Assembly (NCBI GenBank): GCA_949825025.1
Contig: OX463785.1
Coordinates: forward strand, 19,593,971 to 19,657,970
Source: Siphlonurus alternatus
Lineage: Eukaryota; Arthropoda; Insecta; Ephemeroptera; Siphlonuridae
Reading direction: 5' to 3'
DNA length: 64,000 nt
The position numbers and the translations under genes were made by a program. The notes beneath the pieces are model-generated. The model saw nothing but the letters and a program-made list of their open reading frames with translations. It made no database searches and was not told the origin of the DNA. Shown piece after piece: positions 22,695-34,502 of this stretch (the first letter of the stretch is position 1; every line of letters starts with the position of its first letter).

Positions 22695-23809
22695 GTAATG
22701 GAAGTATGGTGGAAATATCCATGGTGGAGGACCCACCATATTTCCATAGTGGAAAAGTAGTGCGATGATTGTCATACTCCATGTGAAATCCACGTGATCG
22801 GTCCACTATATATCCACGTGGAAAGTAAGTGAGCTTCTAGTGGATTGTGCTACCAGGGATACACCTCGGGAGAGCTCAAACGTTATCTCTTCCTAAGTTT
22901 TTCCTAGAGGGCTGATAGTTATGCTTCAAGAGACAAAGAGAAGTAAATTTGAAATTTTGCGGGAGATAGGACCATCGAGAAATTATTTTCATAGGAAAGG
23001 AGCCAGCGCTTATATACTGCGCGTACGGAACTGTCTGCTGCCACTTCGGTCGTGGTAGCATTAAAGATACTTCGGTTTATTTTCATTGGCTAACAAACGA
23101 TGACGTCATAAACCGAAGTGGCTGCATTAAAGATACGTCTTGATTTTTCGAAGTGTAACATATGATTCATGACGTCACTAATATAACAAAAAAATATAAA
23201 TGAACCCGCGAGACTGTTAAAAATCGTACTTGGCGTGTTGTACGCTTTTATAAAAGATTAGTAATATTAAAAAATTGCATAAGCATAATAGTATAGCAGG
23301 TATATGGTCCCTGTGTCTGTTGGTGAAAGTATTTATAATATAATATATGATGTATTATTATTATGTATATAAACAATTAATGCTGCAGGGCGAAGGGCCC
23401 GGCACTTACAATATTAATTATTATATATTATATGTTATTTAAAAAATACGTAATAAAATTATAATAAAATATAGCTAGAAAAAAAATGTACACATGCAAA
23501 ATTAATAAATTTCAAATAACTTTAATAATTAAGTGGTACAAAATTTACATAATTTTAGAAATATAATTAAATTATATTATACATATATATTATGATGAGT
23601 TATAACACTTTTATAAGAGTTATAAGTTATAGCAAAATCGTTGCTAATATTTTTCTTTAGTAGAATATAAAAAAATAAATAAATAAAATGTTTATAATAA
23701 ACAATTGTTTCCTCAAAATATAAACCGCGGTTAGCACCAGCTTCGGCCAGCTTTTTATTATATTATTTCAATGACCAATGACACCGCGCGGATTTCTATG
23801 TTAAATTAA

Positions 23810-24200
23810 GGGTAAGATAACACGAACAATCGATTGTTGTTAGTCCCATTTGATTAACATGTAAACCTTAGCAACCTCATAATGATTCTGAATTTTTTTT
23901 TAGAGACATGACAGTTCTTAGCATTAAAAAAATATGGAGAAAATTTCAAAACAATCGGACGATCCAATTTTTTTAAATGAATTTTTTAAATTTTCAGTAT
24001 AGGGCTTTCCCATGGAGACCAAAACTAAAAAATTAATTTAAAAAAATTGGATCGTCCGATTCTTTTGAAATTTTCTCCATATTTTTTTAATGCCAAGAAC
24101 TGTCTCTCAAAAAAAATTCAGAATTATTATGAGGTTGCTAAGAGGTTTACATGTTAATCAAATGGGACTACAACAATCGATTGTTCGTGTTACCTTACCC
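23810..24200. mobile_element. TTAA-flanked foldback MITE, GGGTAAGATAACACGAAC family
   Basis: Nearly the whole element is one palindrome, from GGGTAAGATAACACGAACAA to its complement, flanked by TTAA (23806-23809 and 24201-24204). The matching position in the other palindrome arm (about 33405) has an intact empty site. Another copy is split near 62326-62990. Confidence 0.88.
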
Positions 24201-25699
24201 TTAAAGTGATTCAAAAATTGTATTCGATGTGCACCAAATTTCTACTTACGTAGGGGTTATTAATTGGCCTTAATTCTTAAAACATTAGGTGTTAATTCCA
24301 AAATCAGAATTACTGATTACTTAATTTGCCATATTTTTATTATTAGCACGTATTAAAATAAAATTTACACTGAATCATTAAATAGGTACTACGTGTATAG
24401 GGCAAAGTTCTTGATGATTCCATAAAAGGGGCGAACTTTATATTATGGGCCTGGGGGTAAACTTTCAGATTGGACCCCCTTGGCGGTGGCCGCAGCGTTC
24501 CGTTTAAAGGGTGGAGGCAGAAACCTTGCCGGAGGCGCGATTTTTTTTTTTTTTTTTTATTTATTCAACTTCTTTTTTACTTAACGACAATAATTAGCAG
24601 TAAAAGTAAAATAAACAACCATCCTTTTTCCATTTTTTTTTAATTGTCATAAAAAACATTTTTTGTGCTGCATGGAACCGAATATCTAAAAAAAAAAAAA
24701 AAAAAAAATCCATTTACAGAGGTTCTCCAGAAAAAATTCAAAGTCCGACAACAGGCTCTGAGAGAATGAATCGTTTTATACGTTTTACAATGTATTTGGG
24801 GTTTAACTTAATTGACTTAACAAAACCACTCGATTTACTCAAAAAAAATTCGTAGATTTGTGTTACGAAATATATTTATATATAGCATGCAGTCATGGCA
24901 TATTCCCTGTCATGAGCTTTAACCAAAAAAAGTCTAAAATAATTTTATTACGAAACCAATTTCCAGCAAGAAAATTAAAAATATATGTTTAATGTTAAAT
25001 CCCATATAAGATTATTTATTTCTTGAGCAGGAAACTGGTTTCGTAATAAAAATATTTCAGATGTTTTTTTGGTTACATTAAGTTCGGGCTATGTATATAA
25101 AACGTTGTAGAGCTATATTTTTTTCGTACGATCAAAAATCCACAAACTTTCTGTATGACGGACTGTAGCAAATCTCTGTATAATTTAAAAAGTAGAAAAA
25201 TAAAATCAAGCAAAATGCAAATGGGGCAAATAAAAGTTACACCGTTCAGCAATTATTAAAGCCTAAACTACGAGCTTTTTGGAAGTCGCAAGAAAAAGTC
25301 GCATAGATTCGGCGTACGCCAAGTTAAAATTTTAGGTCTGAAAAACGAAGCCAAAAGTCTCGGCGCGTGACGTCACTGCGCATTCGCCGCATCAATCAGC
25401 TGACGTTGTAAACATTAAGATTTTGCGTGTTTTTTTCGACAAAAATTGAAGATAATTTGTTTCCTAGCAAAATTTTGTTAATTTAAAATGAATAGGCAGG
25501 TAGATGATAATTTCTTTGCCTGCTGCAGGTGTTCACAAATTATTCTAATTGCAGGATTATTACGAGACGCAAAAATCGTCGTGTGGGATATGGTAGAGAG
25601 TTCATGCGTGTGGAATAAATTTAATATTGAGTTTTATATATTACTCCACTAGCTAGCTCTGTAATAATTAATTAGTAAGTCCACAATGATAAAAAGTAG

Positions 25700-25885
25700 C
25701 GAAGTGTCCGTTCTGACGGTTTCCTCAATCCTCATCTCGTTCACTTCATGAATGCTAGGACATGTAAACATATAATATATGCTGCAGGCACAGTGGCCCC
25801 CATCCTTTCCCTCCCTTTTTCCTATAATACACCGATTACACCACCTCGAACTTCAAGCTCGTATAGGAATGTATCCCTGCGTAAC
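25700..25885 (+). mobile_element. SINE 3' fragment (5S-type family)
   Basis: It shows degraded body blocks: GTCCGTTCTGACGG, TTTCCTCAATC, then GGCCCCCATCCTTTCCCTCC and a GAACTTCAAGCTCGTATAGG end. Target duplications are not visible. Confidence 0.65.
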
Positions 25886-26127
25886 TAATAATAATTTGTC
25901 AATTGATATAAATACGCATTATATGGCAATATGGGACTATATACCTATAATAATAACCATACAGTAGGTTGTTCTATGAAGGATATAATAAATATATTGT
26001 AAAATAATAAATAAATTAATCTATCAATTATATATAATAATTCAATAAGTGAATGAATAAAAATATATACGAATAAATCAATATAGCGCGGCTGCTGTAT
26101 GTACGAAGACCTGGTAAAACTGAAAAA

Positions 26128-26300
26128 ACGTAGGTGTTTGTCCTTAATTTTTACTGAGGTTTTCCACGGTTTCCTCAGTCTCACCTCAGCGAATGCTGCA
26201 TGGGACGCGTAATAGGCCGTGGCCACCATCCTTTCCCTACCTTAATTATCCCTACCATTACCCCACCGCGAGCTGTAAAAGCTAGCTCTTAAAAAAAAGT
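26128..26300 (+). mobile_element. SINE 3' fragment (5S-type family)
   Basis: It contains TTTTCCACGGTTTCCTCAGT, CACCTCAGCGAATGCTG, GGACGCGTAATAGGCCGTG and a CGCGAGCTGTAAAAGCTAGC end followed by an A-rich tail. The head is missing. Confidence 0.75.
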
Positions 26301-26428
26301 CCGATTATTTTATATAACTTACAATTAAATCAATTGAATATTTGTGATATATCAATTTAAAAAATTAATGAGTGAATGAATAAAAATATATACGAATAAA
26401 TATAGCGGCTGTAGCTGTATACGAAGAC

Positions 26429-26606
26429 CAGGCGCGGATCCATGCAGGGCCGGGGGGGTAGCCGGCAGGGCTGCAGCCCCTCCCGAAATTTTGAATTTAA
26501 CATGGGCACTATAGGCATTTTCTCCACTCTCAATTTTTTCCTTCACATTAGCCTTATTATGGAGATAGCCCCCTCCCGAAATTTAGTGCTAGTCGATCCG
26601 CGCCTG
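26429..26606. mobile_element. hAT-like MITE with perfect target duplication
   Basis: The termini CAGGCGCGGATCCATGCAG and GATCCGCGCCTG are flanked by ACGAAGAC on both sides (26421-26428 and 26607-26614). This copy fixes the boundaries and the 8-bp target size of the GCGGATCC family. Confidence 0.92.
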
Positions 26607-26744
26607 ACGAAGACTGGGTATATTATAAAATGTATATAATAATAATATATAATATTATGATCGACTTACAAATAAATTATATAAATATATTATTATATAT
26701 GTGATATATTAATATAAAATGGACTGTTTAAAAGGGTAAAATAA

Positions 26745-27060
26745 CAACACTCATGTTAAAAAAAAACTCGCAAAAATTCTGAAAAAAAAAATAAATAAAT
26801 AAAATTTTCTCCTCTACACCCCCTATAATACGATCTAGTTTTTGAGTTATGAATTTTTAAAGTTGACTATATTATATACTTTAACATGCAGAAATGGAAC
26901 TCCAAAATTAAATTAGTCAACTTTAAAAATTCATAACTCAAAAACTAGATCGTATTTGTATACCTGATATTTTAGCTACTGATAGGGGGTTTAGAGGAGA
27001 AGATTTTAAATTTTTTTGATCGAGAGGATTTTTTTTTTAACATTGGTGGCGATATCTTAC
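26745..27060. mobile_element. Foldback MITE, GGGTAA family, diverged
   Basis: It has the central AAAACTAGATCG blocks in both orientations and a right end AACATTGGTGGCGATATCTTACCC. It is related to 61681-62025. Its right neighbour (27066-27280) is a partial TGGAGTATTGACCTC element. Confidence 0.7.
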
Positions 27061-28839
27061 CCTTAAAGCCCGGGAAGTATTGCTAAAAAGTTTTGTCGAG
27101 GATGGTTTTGAACCCAAGCCCCTTTTAGGTTCTATTCTTGTATTAAGAGAGGCGTCACTTTCTCTGTACTTTCATTAATTTTTTAAAAATAGTTCCCGGG
27201 CTCTAAAAAATCTGAAAAAATCAGGGTGGCATAGCTTTGCACCCTCTATCCATTTCTGCAATAAAAAAATTGAGATCGATACTCCATTGATACAATATAT
27301 TATTTGATACACGTATTAAATTGTATTCATACTATTCTTAGAAATGCGGGACTACCTATAATATTAACCATATATACAGTAGGTTAATTGTTCTGAATAA
27401 TAAATATATAATATATGTAAATACAATAAATAAATGAATCTATCAACTGTATATAACTATTTGATAAGTAAATGAATAAAAAAATATATGTAAAAAAATA
27501 TACGAATAAATATAGCGGCTAGCTGCATGCTGTACGAAGACCGGGTGAAATATAAAATGCCTTAAATATATTATGACTTACAAATAAATTGAATATATAT
27601 TATGTAATATATTGAATACATAATTAAACATAAAATGGACTGCTTTAATTGGTATGGATGGTAAATATATGAATTTGCAGGGTTGAATTAATAATATTCT
27701 AAGAGAAGAGAAAAAAATAAACAATGTTTGATACATATTTTATATAATATATTTTATTATCTTTTTATTTTTTTAATAATTATATTAGTGAATACCTATT
27801 ATATGTATATACACTTCAATTAATTGCCGCCGCAATCAAGTTCATTTCTATTCTATGATCTTTATTTTGCCAACTTAACGTGAAATATATAACGCTGAAA
27901 TTAAGTAAAATTAATTGTTTATTATGGTTCCGATCTATACAAACTTTGAACTAATTAAATGCTTAACACAGCCTGCATGCGATAAAAAAAATTATTTATT
28001 TTTTATTATTATATATTATATAGCGTCACCATTAATTATATTTCAGCAGTTTTAGTGTGTATTTTTTTATAAAAAAAGCATCCGTTAATACGTATATATC
28101 TTAAATTATCTTTTGAATAATTAACGTTTTAATTGCAATATATTTGCAATGATCACGTACCCCCGTTACATATGCCGCAAAAGTGCTCGTGCAGTTTTGA
28201 TTATTTGAATTTTGGTGCGCTAGTCTTGCGCTTTTCTGTGATTGGCTAGCGTTTGGCGTAAGCCGAAGAGGCTGCGCCAAGTCTTTTCAGCCTGGCTTCG
28301 CCAAGCCGAAGCCTCTTTGCGACTTTGCTTTTAGGCGCAAGTTCGGTTTAAGCCAATCAGAGAGCCGTATAATTGGAGCAAGCCAAAAATGAAAAGCTCG
28401 TAGTTTAGGCTTAAATCTACGGAAAAATTGTTCGTTTTTTTAATTAATCAATTTTTAAATAATCGAGATCGAGATGCTGTTGCATGAAACTATTATAAAT
28501 ATATAATAGCTGCTGCTATGGTCCCTCTTTTCCCTGTTTGGCCAGTCTACTGTTTAACTATGCTACACTCCTCGGTCCCCTAGCTTCTATGCAAATATAA
28601 TATACTATAGTTATGTTGTTACCTGCTCCTTTAGTTCTGTATTATGTCCCATAATTATATTAATTTTTTTACGATCGGGTTGATTTGCTACGTGATTTCT
28701 AAAAGAAATGATACGAAAGAAAAAAAAAAAACGATACAACGTTCTATGGTCCCAGCCGTCCCAGCTTAATTTTGAAACTTATAAAAAAACAAAAAATATG
28801 ATTTAATTTTAATTACTCAAGGAAATTAAGACATCATTG

Positions 28840-29330
28840 CAATAGCAGTCTTTATGCGCCTGCATGTGTGCTATGCCAAGGGGCTTCGTTCGGCCTTACT
28901 GTTGTGGTTATACGCCCCTTTTGCAAATTGGCCACCTCGGTAAGCCCTTGGGTCCGGGGCAGTGCCCTCTCTGCCATCCTGGTAGTTACGCCTCTGATCC
29001 ATAAATTACGCACACGGAAAAAGAGATAGACGGTCTCCAAGCTGAAAGAGTTGCCTATCTTACAGGCGCATAGTAAGAAGAACTCCAATTTTGACTCCGA
29101 TCCTAGCTTATTTATTATATTTATTATAATATATTTATACAGTCTTTGCATTGCTTGTAGGGAGGGGGGGGGGGAAACGATATACCAAGATTCAAGAATT
29201 ATTTTGCGAGTCATGGCATGTTTATAATCAGAATGAATGAATGATTGACAAAAATTAAGATATTTATTTTGTCCCGGGCCCATGCAGTTAGTTTGAGGAT
29301 AGGCATCAGTATAATATTTTATATAGCATG
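28840..29330. other. Repeat segment in the left palindrome arm with an unknown frame
   Basis: This segment pairs with 30675-31165. An open frame of up to about 113-143 residues reads through both copies (minus strand here, plus strand there). It resembles no protein I know. The motif AGAGGCGTAACTACCAGGATG inside it looks like an eroded DNA-transposon terminus. I judge the frame to be chance within a repeat. Confidence 0.45.
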
Positions 29331-30261
29331 CAAAACATGACTTTATGGCGTACGTATTAAGTATATATAACTTTTATGTTTAATGGCAAAATAGACTCGC
29401 TTAATCTCAATAAAAAATTAACGAAAACAACAGTCTTAATTTGTTATATATTATAATTCTTTTTTGATTAGTACATGCTATGGCATGAATGAACAAAAAG
29501 TGCTTAAAATATTTTATGTAAAACTTTTATACAATTTGCTATTATACAGTTTGTACTTTGGGCATAGAAAAATGGCTATTTATTAGACACAATTCTGCTC
29601 CTTTTTTAATCACGTTGGAGTCAATCGGCTTTCGCTTATTTCTTAGGGGGCTTGGCCGTCATTGCTCATTTATATCAAGAGGCAGAAATAATAAGTTAAT
29701 TTTTTAGAAAATAAAAAAGGAACTATTCTGTAAACTATCTTTGTGTTCACTAAATAATTTATATAAAAAAGAATTATGATATATAGCTTGCCGGGTTGGC
29801 CTATTTAGCATGAGCAGCTGTGACACCCAAGCACCCCCTTAGATTTTGCCTAACAAATCAAGTGTTTTCAGGAAGGCCTAAGAATGACTTGGAGGAAATA
29901 TTTTAATTTCTAAAAAATTGACTTATTCCTGCCTCTTGATATAAATGAGCAATGACGGCCAAGCCCCCTAAGAAAGCAAAAGCCGATTGACTCCAACGTG
30001 ATTAAAAAAAGAGCAGAATTATGTCTAATAAATAGCCATTTTTCTATGCCCAAAGTACAAACTGTATAATAGCAAATTGTATAAAAGTTTTATATAAAAT
30101 ATTTTAAGCACTTTTTGTTCATTCATAATGCCATAGCATGTACTATTCAAAACAGAATTATAATATATAACAAATTAAGATTGTTAATATTTTCGTTATT
30201 TTTTTATTGAGTCGATTAAGTGAGTCTATTTTGCCATTAAACATAAAAGTTATATAGTTAA

Positions 30262-30656
30262 GGTAGAAATAACGCCGGTCAGCTGTTCAACGTAGGTCCC
30301 TTTGATTAACATGTAAACCTTAGCAAATTCACAAAAATTCTGAAATTTTCTTGAGAGGCAGATATTAGTGCCCAAAAGCCATAGAAAAAATTTCAAGACA
30401 ATTTAACGAGCTGATTTTTTTTAATTATTTATTTTTTTAATTTACAGCATATAGGACAGGACTTTCCCATGGAGAGACAAATTAAAAAATTAATTAAAAA
30501 AATTGGCTCGTTAAATTGTTTTGAAACTTTTTCTATGGCTTTCAGGCACTAATATATGTCTCTCAAAAAAAATTGCAGAATTTATGTAAATTTGCTAAGG
30601 TTTACCTGTTAATCAAAGGAACCTACGTCGAACAGCTGACTGGCGTTATCTCTACC
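30262..30656. mobile_element. Foldback MITE in the right palindrome arm, GGTAGAAATAACGCC family
   Basis: The whole element folds on itself (GGTAGAAATAACGCCGGTCA with its complement). TTAA precedes it, and TTAT (a one-base change) follows. The opposite arm has a clean empty TTAA site near 29358. The core resembles 23810-24200 (shared CTTTCCCATGGAGA and GTTTACATGTTAATCAAA blocks). Confidence 0.87.
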
Positions 30657-31807
30657 TTATACGTACGCCGTAAAGTCATGTTTTGCATGCTATATAAAAT
30701 ATACTGATGCCTATCCTCAAACTAACTGCATGGGCCCGGGACAAAATAAATATCTTAATTTTTGTCGATCATTCATTCATTCTGATTATAAACATGACTC
30801 GCAAAATAATTCTTGAATCTTGGTATATCGTTTCCCCCCCCCTCCCTACAAGCAATGCAAAGACTGTATAAATATATTATAATAAATATAATAAATAAGC
30901 TAGGATCGGAGTCAAAATTGGAGTTCTTCTTACTATGCGCCTGTAAGATAGGCAACTCTTTCAGCTTGGAGACCGTCTATCTCTTTTTCCGTGTGCGTAA
31001 TTTATGGATCAGAGGCGTAACTACCAGGATGGCAGAGAGGGCACTGCCCCGGACCCAAGGGCTTACCGAGGTGGCCAATTTGCAAAAGGGGCGTATAACC
31101 ACAACAGTAAGGCCGAACGAAGCCCCTTGGCATAGCACACATGCAGGCGCATAAAGACTGCTATTGCAATGATGTCTTAATTTCCTTGAGTATTTAAAAT
31201 TAATTAAAATTAAAAATTAGATTATATTTTTTGATTTTATAAGTTTCAAAATTAGAACGTTGTAACGTTTTTTTTTCTTTTTTTTTTCGTATCAGATCTT
31301 TTAGAAATGAAGTAGCAAGCAAATCAACCCGATCGTAAAAAATTGATATAATTAAGGGATATATATAATACAGAACTAAAGGAGCAAGTAACAACGTAAC
31401 TAAAGTATATTTGCAGAATGCAGAAGCTAGGGGACCGAGGAGGGTAGGCCCTGGGTAGCATAGTTAAACAGTAGACTGGCCAAACAGGGAAAAGAGGGAC
31501 CATAGCAGCAGCTATTATATATTTATAATAGTTTCAACAGCATCTCGATCTCGATTATTTAAAAATTGATTAATTAAAAAAATGAACAATTTTTCCGTAG
31601 ATTTAATTGCTGCATGAACTAGGTGTAACTTATTTGCCCCATTTGCATCTTGCTTCATTTTATTTTTCTACACTTTATATAGTTAAGTAAAATTACAGAG
31701 ATTTATTTTGTTACAATCCGTCATACAGAAAGTTTATGGATTTTTGATGGTACGAAAAAAAATATAGCTCTACAACGTTCTATATAATACATGGCCCGAA
31801 CTTAATG

Positions 31808-32034
31808 TGCTCTGGTTCCCCAGGCTTTGGACATCACTTTGATCCATTGAGAAAAAGTAGAGGTGTCTGTCCTGACTAAGGTTTTCCACGGTTCCCTCAG
31901 TCTCACCTCAGCGAATGCTGGAACGCGTAACAGGCCGTGGCCATCATCCGTTCCCTACCTTATCCCTATACCCATTTCCCCGCCGCGAGCTGTAAGCTCT
32001 TAGGAGTGTATCCTTGAAAAAAAAAAAAAAAAAT
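31808..32034 (+). mobile_element. SINE 3' part with poly(A) tail, right palindrome arm only
   Basis: It reads GGTTCCCCAGGCTTTGGACA through TGTCTGTCCTGAC, CACGGTTCCCTCAGTCTC, GAACGCGTAACAGGCCGTGG and CGCGAGCTGTAAGCTC to an 18-base A tail. The opposite arm lacks it, so it inserted after the inverted duplication formed. It is the best example of the family 3' end. Confidence 0.88.
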
Positions 32035-32597
32035 ATCTGAAATATTTTTATTACGAAACCAGTTTCCTGCTCAAGAAATAAATAATCTTATATGGGATTT
32101 AACATTAAATATTTTTTTTTAATTTTCTTGCTGGAAATTGGTTTCGTAATAAAATTATTTTAGATGTTCTTTGATTAAAGCTCATGTCAGGGGATATGAC
32201 TGCTAATACTGCTATATATTAATATATTTCGTAACACAAATATACGAAAATTCTTTGAGTAAATCGAGTGGTTTAAGTCAAGTTAAACCCCAAATACATT
32301 GTAAAACGTATAAAACGATTCATTCTGTCAGAGCCTGTTGTCGGACTTTGAATTTTCTGGAGAACCTCTGTAAATGGATTTTTTTTTTTTTTTAGATATT
32401 CGGTTCCATGCAGCACAAAAAAATATATTTTTTTAAAAATGACAATTAATTTTTTTTTTTTTTTTTTTTTTTTGGAAAAAGGACGGTTGTTGATTTTACT
32501 TTTATTGCTAAATATTGTAATTAAGTAAAAAAGACGACGAATAAAAAATAAATAAAAAAATCATACCATCGGCAAGGTTTCTGCCTTCACCCTTTAA

Positions 32598-32975
32598 GGG
32601 TATATAAATTATAAGGTACCCAATGCTAAAAAAAAATCCCACACATGAAAATTATGAAAAAAATAAATAAATTGTTCTCCTCTATAACATCCCCTATCAG
32701 TGGCTAAAATATCAGGTATACAAATGCGAGCTAGTTTTTGAGTTATGAATTTTTAAAATTGACTAATTTATTATGGAAGTTTGAGTTTTCCATGTTAAAG
32801 TAGTCAACTTTAAAAATTCATAACTAAAAAATTATAGCTCGATCGAATTTGCATACCTGATATTTTAGCCACTGATAGGGGATGTAGAGGAGAACATTTT
32901 AATTTTTTTCATAATTTTCATGTGTGGTATTTTTTTTTTAGCATTGGGTCAGCTGATCCTTACCCTACCTTACCC
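32598..32975. mobile_element. TTAA-flanked foldback MITE in the right palindrome arm
   Basis: It is flanked by TTAA (32594-32597 and 32976-32979). The opposite arm is empty at this site near 24507. The central ATCAGGTATACAAA and ATAACTC blocks match the 61681-62025 family. Confidence 0.87.
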
Positions 32976-34502
32976 TTAAACGCTGCGGCCACACCGCCAA
33001 GGGGGCCCACTCTGAAAGTTTACCCCTGGGCCCATAATTTAAAGTTATAATACGCCCCTGTTACGGAATCATCAAGAACTTTGCCTTATACATAATGATT
33101 CAGTGTAAATTTTATTTAATATATGTGTGCTAATAATAAAAATATGAAAAATTAAGTAATCGCGGTAGTCTGATTTTTGAATTAACACCTAACAGATTAA
33201 GAATTTATTATTTTATTATCTCGGACCTTTCATGGGCACTATAATATAATAATGTAGCATATATATTATATATTATAGTCAAAATTGAATATACAAATAT
33301 AAGTCCATGCTGGGGCAAGTGTTCATGCAGTTCATGCACCCATTAAGGCCAATTAACCTCTGAGTAGAAATTTGGTGCACATCGTATACAATTTTTTAAT
33401 CATTTTAATTTAAAGCCGGTAGATTACACGATACAATTTTGCATACAATTTTTCTTTGCAAGAAAATTTCACCTCCATCCGCGTGGTGTCATTCGCGCTA
33501 TATAACCGCGAATTATATTTTGAGGAAACAATTGTTTATTATAAACATTTTATTTATTTATATTCTACCAAAGAAAAATATTAGCAACGATTGTGCTACA
33601 ATTAACTTATAACTCTTATAAAAGTGCTATAACTCATATAATATATAATATAATTTAATTATGTTTCTAAAATTATGTAAATTTTGTACCACTTAATTAA
33701 TTATTAAAGTTATTTGAAATTTATTAATTTTGCATGTGTACATTTTTTTTCTAGCTATATTTTATTATAATTTTATTACGTATTTTTTAAATAACATATT
33801 ATAATAATTAATATTGTAAGTGCCGGGCCCTGCGCCCTGCAGCATTAATTGTTTATATACATAATAATAAAACATCATATATTATATTATAAATACTTTC
33901 ACCAACAGACACAGGGACCATATACCTGCTACTATTATGCTTATGCAATTTTTTAATATTACTAATCTTTTATAAAAGCGTACAACACGCCAAGTACGAT
34001 TTTTAACAGTCTCGCGGGTTCATTTATATTTTTTTGTTACATTAGTGACGTCATGAATCATATGTTACACTTCGAAAAATCAACCGACGTATCTTTAATG
34101 CAGCCACTTCGGTTTATGACGTCATCGTTTGTTAGCCAATGAAAATAAACCGAAGTATCTTTAATGCTACCACGACCGAAGTGGCAGCAGACAGTTCCCG
34201 TGTAATGTTCACAAGCCGGTGTAACGTTTTTACCTTTTTACTTTCTCGAAGTGTAAGTGCAACACATATAGATATTTTGTCGTCGAAATGGTAAGAGATT
34301 AATATTTTATCCGTTCAACATTTTTTTTTTTTTACAAGCTAGGTAGGATACACCCCTAAGAGCTTACAGCTCGCGGCGGGGTACTGGGTACGGATTAGGG
34401 AACGGATAGTGGCCACGGCCTGCATGCTTACGCGTCCCAGCATTCGCTGAGGTGAGACTGAGGGAACCGTGGAAAACCTCAGTCAGGACGGACACCTCAA
34501 CT

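Larger units (their letters stand above)
20107..22860. mobile_element. 2.75 kb inverted-repeat DNA transposon with GTGGA subterminal motifs
   Basis: The left end ATCCCTGGTAGCACA is matched by TGTGCTACCAGGGAT on the right. Both ends are crowded with GTGGA/TCCAC motifs over about 150-300 bp, a pattern of transposase-binding arrays. I found no clear target duplication. The interior holds TATA-rich DNA and a nested GCGGATCC-type MITE (22493-22694). Short frames near 21546-21717 and 22060-22305 match nothing I know. I would call it a non-autonomous or decayed DNA transposon of uncertain superfamily. Confidence 0.6.
25260..28410. mobile_element. 3.15 kb TTAA-flanked element present only in the left palindrome arm
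   Basis: The terminal inverted repeats are GCCTAAACTACGAGCTTTT and the complement, flanked by TTAA (25256-25259 and 28411-28414). The other arm has the empty site CAGCAATTAAATC near 31600. The TTAA target is typical of piggyBac-type transposition. No transposase frame is recognisable, so it is non-autonomous. It hosts two SINE fragments, a hAT-like MITE (26429-26606), and further foldback elements (26745-27060 and 27066-27280). Confidence 0.85.
23027..34198. repeat. 11 kb palindrome (large inverted duplication)
   Basis: The left arm (23027 to about 29715) starts GGAACTGTCTGCTGCC. The right arm (about 29906 to 34198) ends with its complement. The roughly 190 bp spacer holds no recognised feature. 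Paired segments run in order outside to inside: 23040-23800 with 33480-34190, 24210-25255 with 31620-33430, 28415-29330 with 30660-31600, and 29330-29715 with 29906-30255. The arms differ by substitutions and by at least five insertions in one arm only, so this is an old genomic palindrome and not a read artefact. Without insertions the arms are about 3.1-3.5 kb. Confidence 0.92.

Noticed and set aside
26745..27060. A CRISPR-like array of spaced repeats (and similar MITE clusters at 61.7-63.1 kb)
   Set aside because: The units are palindromic transposons about 300-400 bp long with TTAA flanks, in a eukaryotic genome. There are no short direct repeats with unique spacers.
28852..31154. A conserved gene encoding a 113-143 residue protein in both palindrome arms
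   Set aside because: The frame is duplicated because the DNA is duplicated. The peptide has no recognisable motif and lies in repeat-like sequence.
23027..34198. A Polinton/Maverick-type giant transposon with long terminal inverted repeats
   Set aside because: The arms meet at a 190-bp spacer and no polymerase, integrase or capsid-like frame is present.
23027..34198. Palindrome as a sequencing or assembly foldback artefact
   Set aside because: The arms differ in substitutions and in five separate insertions, which a technical foldback would not give.
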